Notes under the pieces: model-generated
Told to the model about the DNA's origin: nothing
Database searches by the model: none
What the model saw: only the letters and a program-made list of their open reading frames with translations
Shown: positions 5,675-11,601 of the stretch, piece after piece
How the letters are laid out: each line of letters starts with the position of its first letter
Position numbering within the stretch: the stretch's first letter is position 1
Program-made: the position numbers and the translations under genes
Virus record (IMG/VR): IMGVR_UViG_3300044731_000338
Coordinates: 1 to 40,605 of that record
DNA length: 40,605 nucleotides
Strand: one strand, 5' to 3'
From: a virus

Positions 5675-5924
5675 ACTCAATCCTGCCGAGCGTAGGCACC
5701 TTGCTATGGTTAAGGTTCTACCTTGTAGTGTCTGTGATGCGCCTGGGCCTTCAGAGGCTCACCATATCGTCCAGGGGCTTCAGTACACCTGCGTAGCCCT
5801 CTGTCCTGAATGTCATACTGGTCCGCGAATGGGCTGGCATGGACAGCGGTTTGCCTGGAAGATTCGCAAGATGGAAGAGATTGATGCTTTGAATATAACG
5901 ATTAAGCGGCTATGTCTAACTTAG
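5664..5924 (+). CDS. Ref-type (RecA-dependent) HNH nuclease
   Basis: This 86-residue protein has CSVC (21-24), EAHH (31-34), CPECH (47-51) and a trailing MGWHG with a basic helix. That is the zinc-bound HNH layout of the P1 Ref family (recombination enhancement, RecA-dependent nuclease), which nicks DNA targeted by RecA. I choose TTG at 5664 because GGAG (5654-5657) is 6 nt upstream; TTG at 5658 is too close. It overlaps the NinB-like gene by 11 nt and the next gene by 13 nt. It is shorter than P1 Ref, lacking the long basic N-terminus. Confidence 0.75.
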   Translation: MNNKLNPAERRHLAMVKVLPCSVCDAPGPSEAHHIVQGLQYTCVALCPECHTGPRMGWHGQRFAWKIRKMEEIDALNITIKRLCLT

Positions 5925-6244
5925 AACTTCTACTCCTCGACCAACTCCGCGCAGCAGGCATAGAAGAGCCTGGGCTTGAGCACAAGTTCCACCCTAAACG
6001 CCGCTGGAGGCTGGACATGGTTTGGCCTGCTCACATGCTGGCCGTTGAGGTCGAGGGCGGAACATGGATTGGGGGTCGCCATACCAGAGGTTCCGGTTTC
6101 GAGAAAGACGCCGAGAAGTACGCCGAAGCTATGTGCCTGGGCTGGAGGGTTCTCCGAGTTACAGGCTCTCAAGTCTGCACTGGAAAAGCCCTGAAGTGGA
6201 TTCAACAACTTAGGGAAAACACCTACTCTCACGTTAAAATTTAA
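5912..6244 (+). CDS. PD-(D/E)XK-fold nuclease
   Basis: This is a 110-residue protein. RWRLDMVWP (Asp35) followed by LAVEVEGG (Glu46, Glu48) and then GRHTRGSGFEKDAEKYAEA matches a group of small restriction-fold nucleases encoded in phage recombination operons, related in fold to Vsr and Holliday-junction enzymes. The conserved GWRVLRVT strand near residue 77 supports the fold. A Holliday-junction resolvase role fits, since no RusA homologue is visible, but it is inference. It overlaps the Ref-type gene by 13 nt. Confidence 0.75.
   Translation: MSNLELLLLDQLRAAGIEEPGLEHKFHPKRRWRLDMVWPAHMLAVEVEGGTWIGGRHTRGSGFEKDAEKYAEAMCLGWRVLRVTGSQVCTGKALKWIQQLRENTYSHVKI
6211..6225 (+). promoter_or_regulatory. 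TAGGGWWWWCACCTA motif, copy C
   Basis: The sequence is TAGGGAAAACACCTA, in the same orientation as copies A and B. It lies in the last codons of the nuclease gene, 60 nt before the ATG of the HTH/H-NS gene, ahead of one of the few true intergenic gaps in this operon. TAAAAT (6235-6240), 5 of 6 to a -10 box, follows; so does the dyad GTTAAA-A-TTTAAC (6233-6245). It may drive a second promoter. Confidence 0.5.
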
Positions 6245-6285
6245 CCTCCACAATCTAACCGTCACAAGACACGAAAGGACACAAG

Positions 6286-6597
6286 ATGTTTCTATCTATC
6301 AATGGTGTTTGCGCTTTGCTGGGGACTACTCGCGGCAAGGTTCATAAGTACATGAAGCAGGGCCAGTTTCCGCTTCCTATCCAGACCGATACCAAGATGG
6401 TCTTTTGGGACAGGGAAGTTGTATGTACCTGGGAAGAGCCTAAGAAGCAACCCAAGGTAAAGGTCGCCAAAGAGCGTAAGCCTGTAGTACCCAAGTACCG
6501 TGACGGTGAGAACACTTGGTCTGGTCGCGGCATCATGGCTAAGTGGCTGAAGACTCACATTTCCAATGGTCGCTCTATTGATGAATTCAAGGTATGA
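6286..6597 (+). CDS. Hybrid regulator: AlpA/MerR-like HTH plus H-NS-type DNA-binding motif
   Basis: This 103-residue protein has two parts. Residues 1-50 read as a small winged helix-turn-helix of the AlpA/excisionase type (SINGVCALLGTTRGKVHKYM, then FPLPIQ and a basic strand). After a basic linker, residues 70-102 (YRDGENTWSGRG, then WLK and a small acidic end) match the C-terminal DNA-minor-groove domain of H-NS proteins as found in Burkholderiales. The normal H-NS oligomerisation coiled coil is absent. It has a good ribosome site (AAAGGA) and probably its own promoter (copy C). Its target is unknown; it may silence genes or compete with host H-NS. Confidence 0.7.
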   Translation: MFLSINGVCALLGTTRGKVHKYMKQGQFPLPIQTDTKMVFWDREVVCTWEEPKKQPKVKVAKERKPVVPKYRDGENTWSGRGIMAKWLKTHISNGRSIDEFKV

Positions 6598-7190
6598 AAG
6601 TCTACAAAGCAATCAATCAGGTTCAGAAGTCTTTAGCCAAAACAGGCATCACTAAAGACCGCAAGAACCAGCAGCAGAACTACACGTTTCGCGGCATTGA
6701 TGATGTCTACAACGCTTTGTCCCCTCTGCTTGCAGAAGCTGGACTTTGCATCCTCCCTCGCGTACTAAGCCGAGAGGTTGCCGAGCGTCCGTCTTCCAAG
6801 GGAGGGATTCTGTTCTACGTTACTGTTGAGGTCGAGTTTGACTTCATCAGCGCAGAGGACGGATCAAAGCACATCGTCAAGACCTACGGCGAAGCGATGG
6901 ACTCAGCAGACAAAGCTACCAACAAGGCAATGTCTGCTGCCTACAAGTACGCTGCGCTCCAGGCTTTTGCGATACCCACTGAAGGCGATAACGACTCTGA
7001 GTCTGATTCACATGAAGTAGATGCGGTCTACAAGGCTTTCGAGGACGAACACCTACCCAAGCTTAGGGATGCCGCTTTGGAGAGCGTAAAAGCCCTTCAG
7101 AAGGCTTTTGGAGCCATTCCTGCCAGCCCGATGAAGGCGAAGCTCTGGGCCACTCACGGTCAGTCACTGAAGAATGCAAACAAGAACTGA
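6594..7190 (+). CDS. erf: ERF-family single-strand annealing protein
   Basis: This 198-residue protein has the ERF signature. YTFRGIDDVYNALSPLLAEAGL (about 31-52) is followed by strands and then GEAMDSADKATNKAMSAAYKYA (about 100-121) and IPTEGDND. ERF proteins anneal complementary single strands and form rings in recombination-dependent phage replication and genome circularisation. The gene starts in an ATGA overlap with the HTH/H-NS gene and precedes the YqaJ exonuclease, its expected partner. Length is normal for the conserved domain with a short helical tail. Confidence 0.93.
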   Translation: MKVYKAINQVQKSLAKTGITKDRKNQQQNYTFRGIDDVYNALSPLLAEAGLCILPRVLSREVAERPSSKGGILFYVTVEVEFDFISAEDGSKHIVKTYGEAMDSADKATNKAMSAAYKYAALQAFAIPTEGDNDSESDSHEVDAVYKAFEDEHLPKLRDAALESVKALQKAFGAIPASPMKAKLWATHGQSLKNANKN

Positions 7191-7431
7191 GTGGTTCACT
7201 ACTGTCAGCCCCGTCCGAGTAGGAGTCTATGAAAGGAAGTTTCAGACATGGAAAAACGAACCATTGCTGAGATTCTCCTACTGGGATGGAAAGCATTGGT
7301 ATCTAGGTGCCGAGACTCCAGGCGAAGCAGCGCTGAGAGTCAACCTCGGACCAACCCTTGCACAGAACCTCCCGTGGAGGGGTGTTGTACGGGACATTGC
7401 AATCAAGGAAGAACATGCAACAGACGCCTGA
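7174..7431 (+). CDS. Conserved small phage protein (PVRVGVYE...WDG type)
   Basis: This 85-residue protein contains SPVRVGVYERKF, then FSYWDGKHWYLG and a closing PWRGVVRD. The order P-R-x-G-x-Y-E, Y-W-D-G-x-x-W and W-R-G recurs in short phage proteins of betaproteobacteria, and a small beta-sheet fold is likely. Function is unknown. It overlaps the end of erf by 17 nt and the start of the exonuclease by 17 nt. Confidence 0.65.
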   Translation: MQTRTEWFTTVSPVRVGVYERKFQTWKNEPLLRFSYWDGKHWYLGAETPGEAALRVNLGPTLAQNLPWRGVVRDIAIKEEHATDA

Positions 7432-8032
7432 ATGGTTTCAGCAAAGGGTAGGCAAGGCAACTGCGTCTCGGATTAAGGACATCGTTGCCAAGACCAAAAC
7501 TGGAGCATCAGCTTCTCGAAAGAACTACGCTGTCGAGTTGGCTCTTGAGCGACTCACCGGGTCCAAAAGAGAAGGCTTCACCAACGCGGCGATGCAGCAT
7601 GGGATCGATCAGGAGCCTTATGCAAAACTTGCATACGAGAACCGCACTGGTCAACTGATTCAGGACGTAGGGTTTATTGACCACCCGACGATTCCAATGT
7701 CAGGCGCGTCTCCTGATGGTTTCCCAGGGGAAGGCCTGATTGAGATCAAGTGCCCTAACTCAGCGACTCACCTAGACAACCTGCTTCGCGGATCGGCTGA
7801 CCCCGAATACCTGCCTCAGATGTATTGGCAGATGGCTGTGACGGGTAGACCTTGGTGTGACTTCGTGTCCTTCGATCCAAGGTTCCCTGAGCACCTCCAG
7901 TTGGCGATCTATAGGGTAAACACTGATGCCCAGAAGATCAAAGAACTTGAGAATGAAGTCTCTCAGTTCTTGACTGAGGTTGATTTGATTGTGGAGAAAC
8001 TTAATGGAATCACAGTGCCATCAAATAGTTGA
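7415..8032 (+). CDS. YqaJ / lambda-type 5'-3' exonuclease
   Basis: This is a 205-residue protein of the viral recombinase YqaJ family. After QTPEWFQQRVGKATASRI it has Glu67 in HGIDQEPYA, Asp101 in MSGASPDGF and the Glu110-x-Lys112 pair in IEIKCP, the PD-(D/E)XK catalytic set. Such enzymes resect double-strand ends so the partner annealase (here ERF) can pair strands. The ATG at 7415 follows AAGGAAG; the longer upstream frame lacks family sequence. A partial copy of the TAGGG motif (7912-7926) lies inside it. Confidence 0.93.
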   Translation: MQQTPEWFQQRVGKATASRIKDIVAKTKTGASASRKNYAVELALERLTGSKREGFTNAAMQHGIDQEPYAKLAYENRTGQLIQDVGFIDHPTIPMSGASPDGFPGEGLIEIKCPNSATHLDNLLRGSADPEYLPQMYWQMAVTGRPWCDFVSFDPRFPEHLQLAIYRVNTDAQKIKELENEVSQFLTEVDLIVEKLNGITVPSNS

Positions 8033-8201
8033 ACTTCTCCGACAGGGGCCTGTCACGCCACAGGATGCCCTGCAAAAAGTTGGGTGTTTTCGTCTTGCTG
8101 CGCGTATTCATGAACTACGCAAAGCAGGATACGACATCCGGCAGGTTATGAAACAACGCAATGGCAAGCAGTTTGCCGAATATCACTTGAAGGAAGAATG
8201 A
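8004..8201 (+). CDS. Winged helix DNA-binding protein (HTH_39-like)
   Basis: This is a 65-residue protein. HQIVELLRQGPVTPQDALQ, CFRLAARIHELRKAGYDI and the final KQFAEYHLKEE form the small winged-helix pattern common in phage genes near SSB. It probably binds DNA, as regulator or replication accessory. The ATG at 8004 is chosen since GGAGA (7993-7997) is 6 nt upstream. It overlaps the exonuclease gene by 29 nt and SSB by 4 nt. Confidence 0.8.
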   Translation: MESQCHQIVELLRQGPVTPQDALQKVGCFRLAARIHELRKAGYDIRQVMKQRNGKQFAEYHLKEE

Positions 8202-8584
8202 TGCGATTGATTGGAAATTGTCGTTTGGGTAAAGATGCCGAGATTCGCTCTACCCGTAGTGGCGTGACCGTGGCAAACTTGGTGCTGGCTTACAACTACG
8301 GTCAGAAGGATCGTGACGGCAAGAAGCCTTCGCAGTGGATTCAAGCCTCGTTATTTGGTGAGCGGGCTGACTCTCTTGCGCCGTTTCTTGGCAAAGGGAC
8401 GCTGATCTTTGTGGACATGCGAGACATCCACATTGAGGTCTACGAGGGGAAAGACGGCAAGACCTACCACAACATGCGCGGCACCATCGATGCCTTGGAG
8501 TTTGTGGGCAAAGCAGAGAAGACCGCTGGGGCTAAGAAAGGCACCCGCGATGATGATTGGGATGACATGGACACGCCTTTTTAG
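8198..8584 (+). CDS. ssb: Single-stranded DNA-binding protein
   Basis: This is a 128-residue OB-fold SSB. Its start LIGNCRLGKDAEIRSTRSG, the block SQWIQASLFGERADSL and GTLIFVDMRDIHIEVYEGKDGK are typical. It ends in an acidic tip DDDWDDMDTPF, the conserved SSB tail that recruits partner proteins. It coats single strands in replication and recombination with ERF, NinB and the exonuclease. The linker between OB fold and tip is short compared with bacterial SSB, as usual in phages. Start codons at 8198 or 8201 are both possible. Confidence 0.95.
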   Translation: MMRLIGNCRLGKDAEIRSTRSGVTVANLVLAYNYGQKDRDGKKPSQWIQASLFGERADSLAPFLGKGTLIFVDMRDIHIEVYEGKDGKTYHNMRGTIDALEFVGKAEKTAGAKKGTRDDDWDDMDTPF

Positions 8585-8592
8585 GATTGATC

Positions 8593-8724
8593 ATGTTCAC
8601 TAAACCTGACGGAACCAAATCCAAGAACGCCCCGCCTTGCTGGCCTTTCGGTACGGTAAAACCTCCGACCAAGAAAGAACTGCAAGACCAAATATTGAGG
8701 GAAGCAGATGAAGCACTTCTATGA
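8593..8724 (+). CDS. Short early protein, unknown function
   Basis: This 43-residue protein starts MFTKPDGTKSKNAPPCWPFG and ends in a helix with acidic and leucine residues. TAGGA sits 6 nt before the ATG, and the gene fits exactly between SSB (8-nt gap) and the next gene (17-nt overlap). The order proline-rich segment then helix (PPTKKELQDQI) looks like a peptide that docks on another protein. No family name is known to me. Confidence 0.5.
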   Translation: MFTKPDGTKSKNAPPCWPFGTVKPPTKKELQDQILREADEALL

Positions 8725-8911
8725 CGCAGCCACAGGAGAGATGTGCTTCAGCATGGCTCTGCTGGCGATGAAAAACGGAAAGCAAGTCCGTCGAAAAGCA
8801 TGGCATGGAACAGAATTCATCAGCATCAATTTCCTGATGCATCTTTCTTACTGCAACCTGCGTTCTGACGACATCCTGGCTATTGATTGGGTGGAACTCT
8901 ATGACTACTAA
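8708..8911 (+). CDS. DUF2829 / Tad2-like protein (possible anti-Thoeris)
   Basis: This 67-residue protein has FSMALLAMKNGKQVRRKAWHG (about 14-34), a strand FISINF and a closing DDILAIDWVEL. That is the order of the DUF2829 domain (helix, GK-x-V-x-R-x-x-W, then A-x-D-W). Proteins of this family include Tad2, which sequesters the cyclic ADP-ribose-type signal of Thoeris immunity. Sequence supports the family; an anti-defence role here is inference, and many members are untested. The ribosome site is GAGGGAAG. It overlaps the next gene by 11 nt. Confidence 0.6.
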   Translation: MKHFYDAATGEMCFSMALLAMKNGKQVRRKAWHGTEFISINFLMHLSYCNLRSDDILAIDWVELYDY

Positions 8912-9059
8912 AGCACTTCTACGACACGCCAAAACTCTTTTCCACTGCGGTATTCCTCACTTGGATCGCCACAACCAACGCGCCTGGGTGCGCTCGGTTA
9001 TCCGCCTGGGGGACCGCTGGTTACTCAAAAAGCATGTTCACCGCATCCAACATCTATAA
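8901..9059 (+). CDS. Small basic protein, unknown function
   Basis: This is a 52-residue protein from ATG 8901 to TAA 9059, overlapping the Tad2-like gene by 11 nt and the next gene by 26 nt. It is rich in Arg, His and Lys (LRHAKTLFHCGIPHLDRHNQ, then RLGDRWLLKKHVHRI), so nucleic-acid binding is possible. Without it there would be an unexplained 122-nt hole in a gap-free operon. No homology is recognised. Confidence 0.5.
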   Translation: MTTKALLRHAKTLFHCGIPHLDRHNQRAWVRSVIRLGDRWLLKKHVHRIQHL

Positions 9060-9276
9060 GTATCCTCCTATGCCAGCAACAGGAACTGAAAGCCGAGTCT
9101 GCGTAGACATCGTTAGGCGTCAGCAGATGGGCATCGCTAAGTACGGCACTACCGTATCTGAAAACCCTCTGGAGTTGCGCCAATGGGTCCAACATGCCTA
9201 TGAGGAAGCATTGGATCAGGCGATCTACCTCAAAAGAATCATGGAGAAGCTGGATGAATCCAATCGAATCGGTTGA
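9034..9276 (+). CDS. Conserved phage protein (possible nucleotide-metabolism accessory)
   Basis: This is an 80-residue protein. ESRVCVDIVRRQQMGIAKYG, NPLELRQWVQHAYEEALDQAIYLKR and MEKLDE match a compact helical protein often encoded next to MazG-like pyrophosphohydrolases in phages, as here (23-nt overlap with one). The helix with EEALDQAIYL resembles half of the all-alpha NTP-pyrophosphohydrolase fold. An alternative start is ATG 9070. A role in nucleotide pool control is inference from sequence style and position. Confidence 0.6.
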   Translation: MFTASNIYKYPPMPATGTESRVCVDIVRRQQMGIAKYGTTVSENPLELRQWVQHAYEEALDQAIYLKRIMEKLDESNRIG

Positions 9277-9682
9277 GCAGTGGGTCGAGGGTGTAGGACA
9301 CCAGTTCCACACAGAACTCTACACATCCCTAGTTCTGGAAGAGGCTAAAGAGATGCTGGAGTCGCTCCAGTGTCCTTCTCTATCCGTAGAGCTTCGCAGA
9401 GCCATAGGAGTCCTAGATGGCGCGTCTTTTTCCATTAGGAAAGAACCGATTGACATGGATGCGAACCCTGTCGAGCTTCTTGATGCATCACTTGATCTTG
9501 CTTGGGTATCTCTTTGTCTGGCTTATACGCTTGTTGGGCCTCGCCTTGGTAGTGCCTGGGCAGAGCTTCATCGATCTAACATTTCGGATAAGCAGGTGGA
9601 TGGACGATTTCAGAAGGCACCATCGGGGAAGGTTCTGAAGCCTGAAGGATGGAAGCCTCCTAACTTCGAGCAATTCCTATGA
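9254..9682 (+). CDS. MazG-like NTP pyrophosphohydrolase
   Basis: This 142-residue all-alpha protein has LVLEEAKEM (Glu29, Glu30, Glu33) and ELLDASLDLAWVSLCLAY (Asp77, Asp81), the paired acidic helices that hold magnesium in MazG/dUTPase-type enzymes. A later WAELHRSNISDKQ and GKVLKPEGWKPP are characteristic of phage members. Such enzymes hydrolyse (d)NTPs to monophosphates, cleaning nucleotide pools or lowering alarmone signals. ATG 9254 is chosen because the upstream extension is a shadow of the preceding gene. It overlaps the next gene by 4 nt. Confidence 0.8.
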   Translation: MNPIESVEQWVEGVGHQFHTELYTSLVLEEAKEMLESLQCPSLSVELRRAIGVLDGASFSIRKEPIDMDANPVELLDASLDLAWVSLCLAYTLVGPRLGSAWAELHRSNISDKQVDGRFQKAPSGKVLKPEGWKPPNFEQFL

Positions 9683-9888
9683 AGGTCATCATGCAGTTCA
9701 ACCTGCCAGATGAGGCTTTACAGGTCGAGCAAGCCTTCAAAGCAGGCATTGCATGGGCAGCACTCTGGTCTGCTGACAATCGGCTTAGAAACGCTCTAAA
9801 GCACCTTGATGACCCTGAGCAGTTTCGAGATGCAATGATCGAAGTCAGAGAACTCATCCAAGACGCACTGGGGAAGATTGATGAGTAA
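9679..9888 (+). CDS. Small helical protein, unknown function
   Basis: This is a 69-residue acidic protein starting MKVIMQFNLPDEALQVEQAF and containing WSADNRLRNALKHLDD, then a helix EVRELIQDAL. The DNRLR segment followed by an acidic helix recurs in short phage proteins near SSB and nucleotide genes. It is joined by ATGA overlap to the MazG-like gene and by 8 nt to the next. No function is known to me. Confidence 0.6.
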   Translation: MKVIMQFNLPDEALQVEQAFKAGIAWAALWSADNRLRNALKHLDDPEQFRDAMIEVRELIQDALGKIDE

Positions 9889-10117
9889 CGTAGCAAGATG
9901 TGATGGAATTAAATACCATGATGAAAACTGGGGATCGTGGCTTGATGACAGATGTTTCGGCTGCCAAAGAAGGTCCTTTCCGTCTGGGCAATGGCAAGTT
10001 TGGATGTCGCCTTTCACAGGCTCCGGCCCCTGTCCCTATAAGATTGAGAATCCTGACTCTCCTGCAAGAACTTGGCCCCATGACAGCCAGAGAGTTGGCA
10101 GAACAGTTAAAGATTAA
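9881..10117 (+). CDS. Cys-containing zinc-ribbon-like protein
   Basis: This 78-residue protein reads MSNVARCDGIKYHDENWGSW, then CFGCQRRSFPSG, WMSPFTGSGPCPYKIE. The spacing of Cys7, the CxxC pair and the final GPC fits a small zinc-binding protein common in betaproteobacterial phage early operons. The C-terminal third (after PYKIE) is unlike the usual family end and lies over the next gene in another frame. Function unknown. Confidence 0.55.
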   Translation: MSNVARCDGIKYHDENWGSWLDDRCFGCQRRSFPSGQWQVWMSPFTGSGPCPYKIENPDSPARTWPHDSQRVGRTVKD

Positions 10118-10403
10118 GCACGTTAATCAGATAGCCGCCGCTCTTCAGGGATGTGACCACTATCACATCTCAGGCTATCGGCGTGACGAAGACGGTGGGA
10201 GGCTGTATCCTCGCGCACTCTACGCTTATGGCCCAGGTAAAGAAGCTAAGAAGCCTCCTAAACTGAGCAGACAAGAGTACAACAAACGCTCAAAAGCAAA
10301 GATGCGGAAAACTGTGTCTAGCGTCTGGGACTTGGGAATCTTTTACGAGGATCGAAGAAAACATGCGCTGTCCAACATGCGGAGTCTGGACGTTTGTACT
10401 TGA
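10044..10403 (+). CDS. Winged helix protein, start uncertain
   Basis: The frame encodes LRILTLLQELGPMTARELAEQLKIKHVNQIAAALQ (quoted here as its two parts LRILTLLQELGPMTA and RELAEQLKIKHVNQ), a clear winged helix-turn-helix. A strand-turn YHISGYRRDEDGGRLYPRAL and a basic tail follow. The start is not fixed: TTG 10044 keeps the whole first helix, ATG 10080 truncates it, and GTG 9900 would double-code most of the preceding gene. No start has a good ribosome site. It is probably a DNA-binding regulator. It overlaps the NrdR-like gene by 41 nt. Confidence 0.6.
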   Translation: MRILTLLQELGPMTARELAEQLKIKHVNQIAAALQGCDHYHISGYRRDEDGGRLYPRALYAYGPGKEAKKPPKLSRQEYNKRSKAKMRKTVSSVWDLGIFYEDRRKHALSNMRSLDVCT

Positions 10404-10581
10404 AACTCGAGGGGAAAAGAGGAGGCGTGAGTGCGCGAATCAGCACAGGTTTACGACAGTCGAGAGCATCACCGAGCAGAGTGTGAAGCCAGATTCGTCC
10501 TCTCAATGCCAAAGGGAAACCGTAAAACGTACCTTGAGGGTATTGAAAAAGCTAGAGGTAAATCTGGCCGTGAGTATCTAG
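10363..10581 (+). CDS. NrdR-like zinc-ribbon protein
   Basis: The 72-residue protein begins MRCPTCGVWTFVLETR and continues RRRECANQHRFTTVE, the zinc ribbon of NrdR-type proteins (CPxC...C...H). The ATP-cone of true NrdR is absent. Phage versions of this stand-alone ribbon are common and untested; binding to DNA near ribonucleotide reductase genes is a guess. Beyond about residue 40 the sequence overlaps the next gene in another frame for 151 nt and looks unconstrained. Confidence 0.6.
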   Translation: MRCPTCGVWTFVLETRGEKRRRECANQHRFTTVESITEQSVKPDSSSQCQRETVKRTLRVLKKLEVNLAVSI

Positions 10582-10634
10582 AGAAGTACATCATGGCCGA
10601 GTGGGCGAAAAAAAAGCCTCCGAAGAGGCTTTAA
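10431..10634 (+). CDS. DUF7696-like small phage protein
   Basis: This 67-residue protein starts with GTG 10431, with GGAGG (10421-10425) 5 nt upstream. The core HHRAECEARFVLSMPKGN and RKTYLEGIEKARGKSGREYL matches a short family (RAECEAR then a Lys/Arg-rich helix) frequent at the end of phage early operons. Function is unknown. The last codons form the left arm of the convergent terminator, so the gene ends exactly where the late operon stops. Confidence 0.6.
   Translation: MRESAQVYDSREHHRAECEARFVLSMPKGNRKTYLEGIEKARGKSGREYLEKYIMAEWAKKKPPKRL
10608..10632 (-). terminator. Terminator of the late operon, UUCG tetraloop
   Basis: On the minus strand AAAGCCTC pairs with GAGGCTTT around a TTCG loop closed by C-G, the very stable C(UUCG)G tetraloop. 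The U-run comes from A10608-A10615. It lies 26 nt after the endolysin stop and stops leftward late transcription from running into the early operon; on the plus strand no T-run follows. Confidence 0.9.
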
Positions 10635-10657
10635 GGCTTTGCAGCCGACAGGAGAAG

Positions 10658-11122
10658 TTACAGCATAGCGGCTTCTGCCTGTCGGCGCAAGGTCAGTCCT
10701 CGAAGAACTCTACCTGCTGCCTTGTTCCATTTCACTATCTCTTCCTTGGCACCTTGCCAATCCTGCGCGTCAACTCTCTTCTTCAGAGTTGAGACACGAT
10801 AGTTGCCAAGCCCGCAGTTGTAGCAGAACGAGATGATGGCAGCGAACTGGCGAGGTTGTGCGTTTCTCAAGCCGGGTGACATCCTAAGCGCACCAACAGC
10901 AAAGTGAGCCACCTCGGCAGATAGCCTAGAACGTGCCGCCTCAAGGCTCCAAACGGTGCCTGGGCGGATATCTGGGCCTGTTGAGCCCCAACCTATCGTC
11001 CAAGGTTCTGCGTTCGTTCCTGGATCAGGATAAGCAAGGCAACCACCGTCAGGTAGCTTTTTGTGATAGCCCTCGAAAGGCTTGATCAAACCCTCCGTCG
11101 CTAGGTCAATCGCCTCTTTCAC
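10658..11122 (-). CDS. Endolysin, GH24 lysozyme
   Basis: This 154-residue glycoside hydrolase family 24 enzyme cleaves the peptidoglycan backbone. After EGLIKPFEG (catalytic Glu17) come LAYPDPG (Asp33) and WTIGWGSTG (Thr42), the Glu-Asp-Thr triad of the T4-lysozyme superfamily. Then come an aromatic/cysteine stretch AIISFCYNCG and a C-terminal RRQAEA. I choose GTG 11122, which overlaps the holin stop as GTGA and has AGAGAAG upstream; a longer TTG frame is less likely. No signal peptide or SAR domain is seen, so release depends on a holin. Confidence 0.92.
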   Translation of the reverse strand: MKEAIDLATEGLIKPFEGYHKKLPDGGCLAYPDPGTNAEPWTIGWGSTGPDIRPGTVWSLEAARSRLSAEVAHFAVGALRMSPGLRNAQPRQFAAIISFCYNCGLGNYRVSTLKKRVDAQDWQGAKEEIVKWNKAAGRVLRGLTLRRQAEAAML

Positions 11123-11601
11123 TTCTGGTACTTCTCTAGACTTCTTCCAACGTACCAAAATGCCAAAATCATGTTGAGCATGGCAAAGTCATCTGGGCTC
11201 CAACCCTTGATGACCACATCCTGCCAGGGCGCACCAGAAGAGATAGCGATAGACAAACCCGCAATCTTTACCGCTGCGTACATCCCAAAGAGCGCCCAAG
11301 TGATCCCAGGTCGAACTAGGGCAGACACCGCAGACACAAACTTACCGGCTTCTCTGGCTGTGGTGGACTGTTCCTTAAAAGCCTCTTGGATAGCCTTAAG
11401 TTGCTCAGTCGAGTAGTCCACATACTTCTCTTCCATTCGGAAGTTACCCTTGACCTTTTCGAGGTCGGTCTGAAGCGTGAACATGGCAAGCTCATGCTTG
11501 CGCTCATCTTTTTTGTCTAGCCACTTAAGAACCTCTGGAGCGAGTCGGAATAGCCCACCAAAGATGGAACCTATAACTCCGCCGCCGACCATCTCAATCA
11601 T
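11119..11601 (-). CDS. Holin, 3TM type
   Basis: This 160-residue membrane protein has a glycine-rich hydrophobic N-terminus (MVGGGVIGSIFGGLF), a long charged amphipathic middle (KKDERKHELAMFTLQTDLEK) and two C-terminal hydrophobic segments (GITWALFGMYAAVKIAGLSIA and FAMLNMILAFWYVG). That is the layout of the three-transmembrane holin family. It would form membrane lesions that let the endolysin reach the wall. It overlaps the endolysin start by 4 nt and its own start overlaps the upstream gene by 4 nt. Confidence 0.8.
   Translation of the reverse strand: MIEMVGGGVIGSIFGGLFRLAPEVLKWLDKKDERKHELAMFTLQTDLEKVKGNFRMEEKYVDYSTEQLKAIQEAFKEQSTTAREAGKFVSAVSALVRPGITWALFGMYAAVKIAGLSIAISSGAPWQDVVIKGWSPDDFAMLNMILAFWYVGRSLEKYQK

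Noticed and set aside
7912-7926. A fourth copy of the promoter-like motif (TAGGGTAAACACTGA)
   Set aside because: It matches only the first 12 bases, lacks the CCTA end and lies inside the conserved exonuclease coding sequence; kept as a possible degenerate site only.
10611-10640. Terminator for the rightward early operon at the same hairpin
   Set aside because: The U-run is present only on the leftward strand; rightwards the stem is followed by AAGGCTTTG.
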